Notes under the pieces: model-generated
Databases searched by the model: none
The model's input: only the letters and a program-made list of their open reading frames with translations
Told to the model about the DNA's origin: nothing
Shown: positions 10,813 to 20,615 of the stretch, piece after piece
How positions within the stretch are numbered: the stretch's first letter is position 1
Layout: every line of letters starts with the position of its first letter
NCBI GenBank assembly: GCA_037176885.1
Contig: JAWWNJ010000207.1
Coordinates: 186,001-250,000, forward strand
From: Favolaschia claudopus
Taxonomy: Eukaryota > Basidiomycota > Agaricomycetes > Agaricales > Mycenaceae
Direction of reading: 5' to 3'
DNA length: 64,000 bases
Translations under genes and position numbers: made by a program

Positions 10813-11424
10813 AGATAGAGAGCGTGGGATCCCCGCACCCTTATGTCAGCATCACACTGTGACATTGTCACGCTCGACGTCGAGGGCTTATAGCACGATG
10901 CTAAGGTCCAGATTGGGAATTTTGCCCAATACAAGTCTTAGATAGAGGTTCAATGAAGGGTTCCTATTGGGCAGAGTTGCCAAAATGTCCCCTGGTCTCT
11001 TGCTATATGACCCACAAAAAAATTCAGACCACTTTTTTTCTGAGTGTTTCTATGTGGTTTTCTCACCAAATGGGACACTTTTCAAAGATTTCGGAGGAAA
11101 ATTTGGCCAGCACAGCCACAGGATAGTCATCTCGGCATGCTTCGGCAGCTCGCTTAAGGGTGGGACCTATCAAACCTTTGCGGCGCAATGAGTGACAGAA
11201 CACTGACAGAACCTCCTTGCAGTGTGGAAGGTGCTTTTCAAACCAAAAACCAAAATTTCAGGGCCGAAACAGCGAGAATGTCTTCTAAGTCTGTAGGTCA
11301 GCCCTTCCGCAGGCCGGAAAGAGCACGAAATTTTTTGTGCGACTGGGGATTTGGCCGTGGGAACGATTAATAAGCGTTACATAACGTGCTTAAGTAAGGT
11401 GCGGGGATCCCACGCTCTCTATCT
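10813..11424. mobile_element. 612 bp TA-flanked MITE inside the Helitron ORF
   Basis: Perfect 27 bp inverted repeats start AGATAGAGAGCGTGGGATCC at 10813 and end with the complement at 11424. TA flanks it (10811-10812 and 11425-11426). Removing it restores the Helitron frame exactly (F-S-L-A-S-V-G). A 3 bp TAA duplication is also possible at the same junction. There is no ORF of note inside. Confidence 0.9.
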
Positions 11425-12092
11425 TAATGAAAAGGCAGAATTGTATCGGCGGATACATTCCAAGAAGTGCTTTGAGTGATGACTTTCACCATCAAATAAT
11501 TGTTGAAGATCTCTTGGAGGTGCACGCAGTTTAGGCAATGTCACTTTCCCACTAAGGCAGCATGTTCCAAATCGTGGGTTTTCCAAAGTTGTCTTGGATA
11601 TTCGCTCAGCCTTCCAATGTAGAGCCTGACAATTGGGGCAGATCAAATCCATTGGGCCCAATTTTTTGATCCTGACATTAGCCTCTATATAGGGTCGAAA
11701 ATATTTTGGTAATGTATTTGGGTTCACATGAGCCTCAGGTGGTGGAGGTTGCACCCGTGGAGGCTGAGCCTATTGTATAGGAGGCTAGGTGCCTGGGGTT
11801 GTGGATTCGGTGGCTGTTGTATAGGAGGTTGTGCCTGAGGTTGGGGACCTGCAGGTTGTCGTTGCTGTTGGAGGAGTTGAGCATGCTGTATATGAGGCTG
11901 AGCTTGAGCCTGGCCAACTTGTGGAGGTGGTGCGGGTCCCATATTGTTTTGAGCCTGGCGCCATTGAGCAGCATTCACAGGCTGAAAAGGTTGAGCAGGT
12001 TGATGTAATTGCTCAACAAAACGGCGAGCAGCTGCAATAGGCTCTTCATTCTGGTTTCTTGGCTGAATCTGTCGAGGGCCAGGTGGATTTCG
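11425..12092 (-). pseudogene. Helitron N-terminal block: Gln/Pro leader and zinc-binding motif
   Basis: From 12092 leftwards it reads NPPGPRQIQPRNQNEE, then a Gln/Pro-rich leader (HIQHAQLLQQQRQP), then LICPNCQALHWKAER and FGTCCLSGKVTLPKL. The CPNC...CC pattern and its context are typical of Helitron RepHel N-termini. A frame change lies near 11780 within the low-complexity leader. At 12092 the frame is cut by an unrelated repeat, so the start codon is missing. The downstream end meets the MITE at 11424. Confidence 0.75.
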
Positions 12093-12842
12093 GTATGAAC
12101 GAAAATCGAAAACGAAAACGCGGCTAGCTGATAATGATCAGGCGGCCTTCCAGGCCATCAAGTCCATCAATTGCCAGCATTCAGAAACGAAAATGACCGG
12201 TTTCAACACGGCAAACAAGCCGAAAGGACTGGATTGATGTCACAGTCACAGTATATCAATGTACGTGGTCTATTGTCATCGGCCGCTTGCCGAACGCGTC
12301 CGAGTGGCTGTACCAGGTCACGCACACGGCGTGTTTTAGCACTCTAAATTAATTGAAGAGTGAAGATCACTCCACTTCAAAATCATAAAATAGAAATTTT
12401 TACGATACCCAAGTATGAGATTCGTGGCAAACGTGATATAGACGAACACTAAAGGTAAATAGGAAGCAAGAATGGACTACATAAAGTAAACAAATATTAT
12501 TATTTTATATTTATCTCTTAATTTGTGTTGGCTGCCGGCAGTAGCTAAGTTGCACGAGCACGGGAAAAAACCAAGAAAAAACGGCAATTTCGGTTACTTT
12601 TAAGTAGTAGCCGAGCATCGGAACGGGACCAACGTAACTCGATCGATCAAGCATGTACGTGACCGTGACCCTTGGCGTCATAGAGCCGACCTTGACTTGT
12701 TCCGTGCCGACTGCTTCATTTTCGTTTCTGAACCTGCTGCCGACGGGCACCACCGGCCATCTATCGGCTATTCTATATATAGTCGTTTTCGTTTTCGTTT
12801 CTAGTATATACTCGCGAAGATCCGAGAGAGAGAGGCGCCAAC
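12093..12842. mobile_element. ~720 bp TIR-like element next to Helitron and LINE debris
   Basis: The left end GGTATGAACGAAAATCGAAA and the right end, complement of TATATACTAGAAACGAAAAC (near 12808), are imperfect inverted repeats rich in CGAAAACG. The first ~310 bp recur inverted at 55838-56153, and both copies stop at the same GGTATGAACG end. The element has no transposase ORF. Helitron coding lies left of it and LINE coding right of it, so no TSD can be read here. Confidence 0.55.
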
Positions 12843-13299
12843 CTAATTCACCTGGGTCAAAGGACACTCAGGAAATCCGGGGAATGAGGCGGCAGACAAG
12901 CTCGCAGCTGAGGGAAGCAGTAAGCAAATAGAAGATGTGGTAAATCTAGAGGCGCTTGCCTCGCTCACCATCCCAGGTGCAAAGCTTAAAACCATGACAC
13001 AGTCCCTGGCATACAAGATTATTAGAAAATTGAAAATAGAAAAAGAATCGTGCCGTGATCTCCTTGACAGGAAAGCAACGGCCGATAACCTAGCGCTTAT
13101 AAAAGCGGCGGCGACGGGAAGCAAAGGAGCGCCACCTTCCCCCAAAATGTGGCGTTCAACCCGCGACAAGGAAATCTCGAGGAGCATCCGCTTCTTTCTG
13201 TGGATGTTAGTCCACGACGGCTATAAAGTTGGCAAATTTTGGGATCACATACCAAACCTTCAAGCGAGGGGACAATGCGCTAAGTGCGGATTTATATAG
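12843..13299 (+). pseudogene. LINE (non-LTR retrotransposon) RNase H tail
   Basis: The frame opens with TWVKGHSGNPGNEAADKLA, the last conserved RNase H segment of non-LTR retrotransposon ORF2, including its final Asp. It goes on through KMWRSTRDKEISRSIRFFLW and the partial zinc-binding end RGQCAKCGF, then stops at 13299. Everything upstream (endonuclease, reverse transcriptase) is missing, cut by the element at 12093-12842. The Cys-containing end also lacks its second half. It may come from the same kind of element as the ORF1 remnant at 23.0-23.8 kb, but they are separate fragments. Confidence 0.8.
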
Positions 13300-13325
13300 G
13301 CCCTTGAGAACGACTGTCTTCTCAT

Positions 13326-13436
13326 CGCCCGGTATGGTTGCGGACCGAACTTCGTGACAAGTCGCAGTCCCAATTTGGTAATTGATACTGTCACGTCAGT
13401 TTTCATTGAGACATCCTGGGATTGTGTAAATAGCAT
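13326..13436 (+). repeat. ~110 bp dispersed repeat, copy 1
   Basis: Contains GGTATGGTTGCGGACCGAAC to ATTGTGTAAATAGCAT. Its inverted copy is at 17671-17786. The pair could be the two ends of one 4.4 kb element or two independent insertions; no TSD decides it. Confidence 0.6.
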
Positions 13437-13678
13437 TGCAATAAGGTAATCTACAAACGTACTGGAGCAAAACTTGAAAAATCGACTAACCCTAGTGTCA
13501 ACCAGAAACCAAGACTCAGGGTGTGGTGGGTGGGCCGAGAAAGTGTCGAGAGGCCCAGAGCGGAAGGCGAGAGAGACGATCAATCATCAGTGATCGGCGT
13601 CTTTCCTTCACGCTCTCTTAGCTAGCCGGCTATGTGCTCTGGCTCGCGGTGCTCGCTTGGAGCACACGCTGTCAGCTA

Positions 13679-14080
13679 GCTAAGTGGCTAGGAAAATCAA
13701 AACAAATAGATCTTTGGGAAGAGGAGCCCCGGAAACTTTGGTTTCTGAGGTCTCTGTGAGTGAGGCTTCCGGATGAGCACTAACCCACAAACACAGGGAA
13801 CGCAGAGACCGGACAGGCGGAATCCGAGAAGACGACTCCCCCAACCCAAAGAGATTTCAGTAGATGGAACATTAGATTAGAGAATCATGATGGGACGTGG
13901 TGCAAAGGTAGAACCAATAGAACACCAATACTCCGAGACCATGAAGATCTTCAAAGAAGTTGGCTTGTGAATATAAGAGTTCACACCATTCAAACGTCCA
14001 AAAAAAAAAGAACGAGAGCGATAAAGGTCACGGGAATTGTATAAAGACTCGCCAAGTCGAGCCGGCGCAGGATGCGGAAG
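13679..14080 (+). repeat. ~400 bp dispersed repeat, copy 1 (empty-site copy)
   Basis: Reads AAGTGGCTAGGAA through AGATCTTTGGGAAGAGGAGC to CTCGCCAAGTCGAGCCGG. A closely similar copy in the same orientation lies at 54410-54808. Here GCTAGCTAAGTGG is uninterrupted; at the second copy a 405 bp MITE sits at that TA. The 3' part is a short open frame (ACEYKSSHHSNVQK in both copies) that I cannot identify. Confidence 0.75.
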
Positions 14081-14218
14081 GACAAAGATTGAGTAAAGAT
14101 TTGAGGGAATGTCAAACCCGAAGTAACAAGTCCGACGAGGCCAATCTAGCAAAATTCGAAGTGGTTGCACGGGTAGGGCAAAGATCTAGGATACGAGCAA
14201 GAAATCTGGAATAACTTT

Positions 14219-14245
14219 CATAGGTGGTTGTCGGGGGTCCTCCTG
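14219..14245 (+). repeat. R1 core fragment
   Basis: CATAGGTGGTTGTCGGGGGT followed by CCTCC, the central motif of the R1 foldback, without the surrounding arms. Confidence 0.5.
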
Positions 14246-14280
14246 CAACCGTGTCAAACGGACTACATCCTATACTTTGA

Positions 14281-15025
14281 AAAAGCACGGCACAGCCTTT
14301 GACAGGAAACCACGTGCGCATAAGGCTCCAACCTTTTAGTTTTCGTTTGCGCCCGAGGGCAAAAGAAACGGAAACGGTTTCAAACGTTTAGAAAAACCTT
14401 TTTAATCGTTTTAAACGATTGTTGGGGCGGCCCGGAGCGGCATGGCTCAAATAACGGGATTCCACGTCTCAAACTCGACTAAAAGGTATCAAATGCACAT
14501 TAAATGAGTTGAATGTTGTTTGAATGACTTACAAAATGCGTACACTCATCCCCGGACTGCTACACTGTGACCAGCAGGCATCAAGATGTTCGCGCCGTCT
14601 CGAATCTGCCGCCCCGAGGCGCTGACTTGATGATCCTGAGTGTCAGGATCAAGGAAGGATCGACACCGGTTACAAATCACACAACCCGGCAGCTCCAAGG
14701 ATGGTTCCGCACACTGATCTGGCTGATGAAAGTAAGTAACCGTTTAGTCGTTTGTTTTATTTTTGTTTACCGTTTGTCGACCTCGGCAAAACAAACGAAA
14801 AAAGAAACGGATATAACCGTGTAAAACGTTTACACAAGGAAACGGTTGGAGCCTTACGTGCGCAGCACGTGGATTTACCCACGCCTTTCTGCGCGCCGGC
14901 AAGGAACTTAGGAATTCACTGCGGGGTTTGGGGCGGCAGCCCCGACGAGCTGTGCGACCGCCGTAGGCACGCCGCGAGCGCAGCGAGTGGCTCCGTGCCG
15001 AAGGCAGGGAGCTAAAGCTCGTCTT
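14281..15025 (+). repeat. Family G GC-rich repeat, split by a hAT-type MITE
   Basis: 14281-14319 (CACAGCCTTTGACAGGAAAC CACGTGCGC) and 14856-15025 (ACGTGCGCAGCACGTGGATT to GGCAGGGAGCTAAAGCTCG) form one repeat unit when 14320-14855 is removed. The uninterrupted form is at 19665-19790. Confidence 0.75.
14320..14855. mobile_element. 536 bp hAT-type MITE with 8 bp target duplication
   Basis: The ends AAGGCTCCAACC and GGTTGGAGCCTT are inverted repeats. The 8 bp ACGTGCGC occurs at 14312-14319 and again at 14856-14863. The same repeat at 19690-19700 lacks the insertion. An 8 bp duplication is the hallmark of hAT elements. No transposase is inside. Confidence 0.85.
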
Positions 15026-15069
15026 CTCAAAAAGGTGAAATCACGTGGGGCAACCGTGTTTGTCTGTCC

Positions 15070-15660
15070 CCTACCTTGTTGTCAGCCTCAAAACATTGTT
15101 GCTGGCTAGAGTTGTAGTCCGGAAACTTGTACCTAAGTAATTTAGTTGCTACCTAGGGAAGTTGTAGTTGCTTGCCTACCCTTCCAATGTTGTCAACCTG
15201 ACATTTCGCAGTTGTCACCTTGGAAAGTTGTAATCTCAAATGTTGCGCTCCATCCAAGCTGTGGTCAAGTCGGTTGTGTGCCCTCAAAGTTGTTAACCCT
15301 TTGAGTTGCCAATATTTTGTCTTCAAAATGTCCTAGTTGCCGCTAATTTACTCAAAAAAAGGTCAAGTTGTCGATTTTGAATTTTTATACAGTATATGTG
15401 CCATATTAGTATACAATCTCGCAGACACCAACTTTGAGGAGTGACAAGTTTGTGATGTGACAACCGATTGTGATTCTATGCCGGCATCAACAACTTTCAC
15501 TCTGCTCACAACAGTGTCGACAACAACTTTTTGTCCGCAATGGAACTCCGGCTACAACTGTTTCTGGAGGCAACTTCTTTTGTAACTTGGGATTGCAACA
15601 ATCGTCTGGCTACAACTGAATCTGGCGACAACTTTGTCTGGTGGCAACTTTTGACTTAGG
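15070..15660. repeat. Mirrored array of GTTGT/ACAAC motifs
   Basis: In 15070-15350 about fifteen GTTGT or GTTGC motifs lie on the plus strand with 12-30 bp spacing. From 15420 to 15660 about twelve lie on the minus strand (CAACTTT, ACAACTG and the like). The strand switch falls near 15380-15415 (AGTATATGTGCCATATTAGT). No gene is present. The layout resembles subterminal binding-site arrays of a foldback element. Confidence 0.55.
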
Positions 15661-16098
15661 AAAAGTTTTGGTTTCTGTTTCGGACTCTTAGTTTGATCTC
15701 GCCTCACTAAACTATATGCGGGAAATGCCAAAAATTTCTTTTCAACGATTGAGGGCATGCTATTTATGAGCCATGCCGCTGATTTACCTCGCATGATCTT
15801 ACCGGGGCCGCTGGTCGCGCCTTATTACGACTTTGGGCTCCCAGTCGATCGGCGTCATACGCAGATCGTCATACTTTATTTGGATTGCCCTGGCCACCCA
15901 TTTCAAATTTTTTCCCTTTATGTGGTAATTCCAGCCGTTCTTCATTGCCGTCACAAGCATTTCTGACGAAGCATCCCTTTTTCCTGCGTCTGGCCATATT
16001 CATCGCCTGATTCTCTTCTATTATTTTCTCATTCCTTCTCTCTCCTGCCTCTTCTATCCTCTCTCCGCTTCATTCTCGCCGTCAATATACCTTTCTCC

Positions 16099-16890
16099 AT
16101 GGTGAGTCTACTGCTCTAGTCGCTGCTTTATTTCCAGCCCCTCACTACATTGTCAGGCGCTGTTTTCTTAGTCGTCCCTCGGGCCTTGCCGCAGCCCCGA
16201 CTGCTCCATGACCTCCAGGCGAGCCGTTATCAAAGACTGCAAAGTCGGGTCCCAAGCTTGTCTCATTCACGATTTGATAGCGCAAATTGGATACTGATGT
16301 CATCAAATAGCTATACACGTTCTGGGCAACCTTTGTTCTACCTATCTGAATCGGAGGAGTCTTCCGAGACGCAATCGTCGGACTCCTCCGAGACTGAGAC
16401 CGACGACGACGGGAGCGATGCTATGGACACCGACAACGACCCTTCTTTGTATGAATTCAATCCAAGTACATCCCGTTTTTTGCATTAGCTAGCTGCTTAC
16501 TCATATCTTTCCTTCCTTGTTGCTGTTTTAGCGGATAGCGATCGCGAGCAATTCCACAAGCCCGATCCGTTCCCTCCTCGCGAGAAATTTCCGTACCCCG
16601 AGGCTCACACGCAACGCGAGCAGCCATTCAATAGTCCCCGGGCGTCCAGCCCCCGTACTGCCTCGTCTAGCGGTTCGAGCAGTGGCCCCCAGCCTTCTCC
16701 CAGTCGCCCACAACCGAACCTCACCTACCGAGGTTCAACATCTCATGCGTCCTTATTTTGGAATACTCCTCTCCAAAAGTTTTGTGCAGCCTGTATACTT
16801 CTCCGCTTGCAAAAGAGGCTTCGACTTCAAGAAATCCGAGAGTGGACAGAGACGAGGCGGCGTCAAATTTACACGTGGCAAACGTGTTGA
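16099..16890 (+). CDS. Hypothetical protein, acidic Ser-rich, multi-exon model
   Basis: The clearest part is 16290-16472: an acidic stretch ending SLYEFNP (YLSESEESSETQSSDSSE inside). It joins over a 69 bp intron (GTACATCC to TGTTTTAG, about 16473-16540) to an open frame that begins DSDREQFHKPDPFPPREKFP, passes a Ser/Pro-rich region and ends QIYTWQTC at the TGA at 16888-16890. The upstream exons are unsure: an ATG followed at once by GTGAGT lies at 16099, and a further frame starts near 16208. No domain is recognised. Low complexity makes the frame less informative, so this could also be degraded repeat DNA. Confidence 0.35.
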
Positions 16891-17670
16891 CATGTTGATG
16901 TCTGTCAGTCTTGGCTGCCACGTCGTCGCTCTTGTCTTCTCCCCCCACCCTGTCTGCCCACTCCCCATGCTCGCCTCTTCAGAGGCTCTTTATCTTTGGC
17001 AGCACACACATCAAGGTGCTTCAGGGGCAAGGCTGTCGCAAGTATGGTTCGGAGCAAGCTTTCGTCGAGAGCAAGACAGCAAGACTCAAGATTCAAGTGC
17101 GCGAGATCTCAAGGCTGCAAAATCCCGGAGTCGCCAGCTCCAAGCCCTCAAGACTCGAGACTGCAAGCTCTAGAAGCGCCCATTGCCTCAAGCACCCAAG
17201 CACCTCAATCCTTTCAAGTCCTCTTCCCACCTCAAGAGCTCTTCCCACTCAAGTGCCCCCGTGTCTTCAAGTCCCTCTCTCCCTGGAGCCCCTTCCCCGC
17301 CCTGCCTCTCGTTCTATGCATTCGCTCTCCTCCTCTCCTCTCCTCTCCTCTCATTGCTCTCTCCCCGCGCTCTCTCTTAGAATCGTCGTGTACTCAAGTG
17401 TACTTTGATTTTTATGTACATACTTGAATTCATTTTTTTTTTACAAATTTCTGAAAGTATTAAATTTTTATCATTTAATGAAAAGCCGAAGCCGTCGTCA
17501 GCAAATCCGAAATATGTCCAGGAAACCTCGAGCTCAGGATGTCCCCAGAACATCGCTGCCTGTCGATTGCCTGGGCATCGATGTTTCGGTCTCCTGGGGA
17601 TGTTCCGGAGATGACACGCTGACATCAGACATCAACATGTCATTTGGACATCCGGAACAAACGGTGGTGT
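16891..17670. other. No gene; contains a CTCTC microsatellite
   Basis: Pyrimidine-rich, with a (CTCTC)n run around 17328-17356. Overlapping Ser/Pro-rich frames here come from this composition and are not supported as genes. Confidence 0.5.
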
Positions 17671-17786
17671 AGTGATGCTATTTACACAATCCAAGGATGT
17701 CTCAATGAAAACTGACGTGACAGTATCAATTACCAAATTGGGACTCCGACTTGTCGCGAAGTTCGGTCCGCCACCATACCCTGCAA
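17671..17786 (-). repeat. ~110 bp dispersed repeat, copy 2 (inverted)
   Basis: ATGCTATTTACACAATCCAA to TTCGGTCCGCCACCATACC, the inverted counterpart of 13326-13436. Confidence 0.6.
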
Positions 17787-18083
17787 ATTCAATCGGTAAC
17801 CCGCACATCTGTCGTGTTCATCGCTGCAACCCTGGAGGCGGTGATGAGCTTGTTGGATTTTGAGGTGGACGGATGATAGAAAGGTGCGATACCGCGTCGT
17901 TCTTCGATGTTATTTTGACATTTATGCATTTTTAGGGTGAATTCTATGCCGCAGTTCATAGGGTTCAATACGTTGCCTTTGTCCTCGCCCTTCCAATAAA
18001 TCGTTTTAACTTTTCATGCCGTTTATGCGGACTGTATATACGTGTGATACCGACTCGCAAGAGCTCCCCACAAATTCTCCGCC

Positions 18084-18935
18084 ATGTCTTTCTCTGGGTA
18101 TGCGACACCCGTCGCGACTCTCAAATATTCTCCTCAATATTTCGCATCCCTCACCTTCTTGCGTGTCCAGGAGCTGGACTACCCCGAAATCGCGACCTCC
18201 AGCATTGTCAAGAGTTGGTCCTTCACCGACAACATCCCCTCGACCGCTCGGGGGACTGTCATTCAACCGGGAGAGCTCGTCCCTTTCTTAGATGATGTGC
18301 TGCCATATCTCGGGAGATGGCAGCTGCATTCGCGGCTGGTTCGCGGGCTGTTCGAGTTCGCTTGAGTATTGAAGGGCATGAGAGGGAAGTCAATATATAT
18401 TCCTGGACGTCCGGTATGTTTACAATGCAGTTCAGCTTATTATCTACTTATTCTTCATTCAAGTATGTTTCGGAAGTTCATTCACCAACACATCCTCTTT
18501 CCAAGTGTAGCGCACGAGCGCTAGGATTCCAGAGAGCGGATCCGCTGTTCCTACAGGGAACGTCGCCAGTGAGCTTCTAGCCACCGAGTCACCAAAATAT
18601 CGAGTTTACAGCGTCCGAGCCGAGCCAAGCATTATCACCCTCACTTTACTCCATTATTCTCTCTATTTCCTGGTCCATGCATACAAGCGATATCCGACTA
18701 CCCTCACCCTCTCCGTGCTTCACCATCTCCGGACCTCCGACCCTCTTCTGGACCTACTCCTCCCATCCAGCCTTCTCTTCCACAGCGCCAGCGCCGCCCC
18801 CGCACTTGTCGCAAATGTGGGGTTGAGGACTATCCGGCGAAGAAAGAGGTAGCCTTCTGCGTTCACAGGTTTCGAGATTGTGGGAAGGCGGGAAGCGACA
18901 AGTCTTGCATTGGGCGCAATAGAGCCTATTAGCAA
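18084..18935 (+). pseudogene. Hypothetical protein remnant with Cys-rich C-terminus
   Basis: An open frame starts at 18084 (MSFSGYATPVATLKYSPQYF) and carries GELVPFLDDVLPYLG. A one-base frame change then gives MAAAFAAGSRAVRVRLSIEG and YSWTSG, followed by a possible splice donor. Near 18740 a Pro-rich stretch leads to RRPRTCRKCGVEDYPAKKEV and FRDCGKAGSDKSCIGRNRAY, then a stop. The CxxC, then single Cys, then DCGK pattern suggests a small zinc-binding end like those of repeated fungal genes. I do not recognise the family, and the middle (18420-18730) has no good frame. Confidence 0.35.
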
Positions 18936-19311
18936 GCGATGAAAAACTGTTTTTTTTTTTTTTTCGAACTTGGTTTATATTGTTGTGGGGGTGTGGAGCT
19001 GCTCCGAATTTTGTACCTTCTCCCTGTTGCTCGTGGGATCAATCAATCAATCAATATTCCATTATCCTCACTGCGGGCCGTTTATCGGCCCGCGTCGGAG
19101 TCTAGCAGTACATTGACTGTATCACTAATTGGTAATCATTCGGCTGCCCTTGATCCTTCAAACTCTCTGCAATGATTCCCGCAACGAGGGGCTGTGTGAG
19201 TGACACGATCGTGGGGCGATCACGTGCCAGTGTGGTCATGAGGTTGGTCAGCCGAAATCGGCGCGGCGGAATCTCGGAGTGTCTAAATTGTTTCTACGAG
19301 GGTGGGGGCTG

Positions 19312-19340
19312 CAGGATTCGAACCTGCGACCTTGGCAGTG
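19312..19340 (-). other. tRNA-like 3' half only (T-arm)
   Basis: On the minus strand AGGTC GCAGGTTCGAATCCTGC AGCCCCCA forms a perfect T-arm with a plausible 3' acceptor strand. No matching D-arm, anticodon arm or GGGGGCT is found within 150 bases upstream, so it is a fragment, not a gene. Confidence 0.4.
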
Positions 19341-19524
19341 TGCGCGTGGTCGACCTTAGGGGATGGTTACGGGAACTTCTCCATTCCGAGGGTGATGGCA
19401 AAATGGTCGAGATTCCCACGGTGGGTCATTGTTTTCCCTTCTCCAAGGGGAAATCCCTCGGCCGGTAAAACGCGTTTTCGGCACCCAGAAAAGCCTCGGA
19501 ATGACCGATTTTTCACACCCTCCC

Positions 19525-19790
19525 CCGCGGCGATGCGCGCCGGCGAGTGCAGCGAGCGGCAGTGCGGCGCCGTCGGCCTTGAAAGCAGCAAGTGAGTGCA
19601 GATCAAAACGGTTAAAGCGTCCTGAGTGGCGAAGGCACGGGTCCCATAGCTCGTAGGATAGGAAAGAGGACGGCACAGCCTTTGACAGGAAACCACGTGC
19701 GTAGCAGGTGGATTTACCCACGCCCTTCAACTGCCCCACTGCGGGGTTTGGGGCGGCAGCCCCGACGAGCTGTGTGACCGCCGTACCATA
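19525..19790 (+). repeat. Family G GC-rich repeat, uninterrupted copy
   Basis: GATGCGCGCCGGCGAGTGCA onward to GGCAGCCCCGACGAGCTGTG. The part 19525-19660 recurs inverted at about 44710-44870; the part 19665-19790 matches the split copy at 14.3-15.0 kb and serves as its empty site. Confidence 0.7.
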
Positions 19791-19799
19791 GGAGCTAAT

Positions 19800-20430
19800 A
19801 CTCATGACTGAGCTATCATACAAATTACGTATCAGAAGCCTCATACTCTCAAATTGTGAGGGAAATTGGGAATCAAAGATTTTTACAAAAAAGGCAAAAG
19901 GAAGTTTTTTGTAGGTAGAGTTGAGTCATTGACGAAGCTTCATGTTGTACTCGGGCTTATATTCATGCACCTCAATGTAACATCTTGTCGGAAGTTAGCA
20001 CAGTACGATCAAATCCAACGGTAATTATTTGTTTGAGCAGAGACTTCAAATTGAATTATTGAAGTTCAAACAGTTGAATGGTTCTCGACAACAAGGCACG
20101 TCACGCAATGTACATGCAGAGCATTCAAGCCGCGGAAAAAAGAGAGCGTGGCCGGAAAAGGCTTACAGTGGCCGCAGAAAATACTGCCACACGTGGTTTT
20201 GAGGTATTCAGTGCGTCTTTTGACGCAAACAAAGGGCTAGACAAGGAATACGAGTGAAATATTTTTTTCTGCGCAACTTACCCCATTACCATATATAGTA
20301 ATTCGAGTGTAATGAATATTTTAAGCGATTTATTTTCAGGGCACTTCTCCGTGCTACAATCCACCGAAAAACGGCCTTCATAGGTCGAAAGTACTCGCAA
20401 ATACGACGTCAGTCATGTTACTTGACATAG
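19800..20430. other. No gene recognised
   Basis: A/T-rich sequence without a credible frame. Confidence 0.5.
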
Positions 20431-20440
20431 ATTCATACAG

Positions 20441-20553
20441 TTTTGAGCCCGCAATGGCTGTTTGAAGATGGTCATTTTGGTCATTTTTTGAATCAATCTG
20501 GCATTTTCAGGCCAAAATGGCCATCTTACAGCAACTATTACGGGCTCAAATCG
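20441..20553. repeat. ~112 bp hairpin, ends TTTGAGCCCG / CGGGCTCAAA
   Basis: TTTGAGCCCGCAAT at the left pairs with ATTACGGGCTCAAA at the right, and AAGATGG with CCATCTT further in. The hairpin at 59239-59349 has a similar plan (ATTTGAGCTCAC). Confidence 0.55.
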
Positions 20554-20615
20554 GCAGCAAACTCGGTAAAGTCAGATATGACTGAGATCGTCTTTAGGAG
20601 TACTTTCAGATTATG

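Noticed and set aside
17170..17410. Ser/Pro-rich protein-coding exons
   Set aside because: Three overlapping frames are all open because of pyrimidine-rich sequence; no codon signal or splice structure.
13326..17786. One 4.4 kb transposon between inverted 110 bp repeats
   Set aside because: The orientation fits, but there is no target duplication or transposase, and the interval holds unrelated repeats; two separate insertions are as likely.
19312..19340. tRNA gene on the minus strand
   Set aside because: A perfect T-arm and acceptor strand, but no 5' half within a reasonable distance even allowing an intron.
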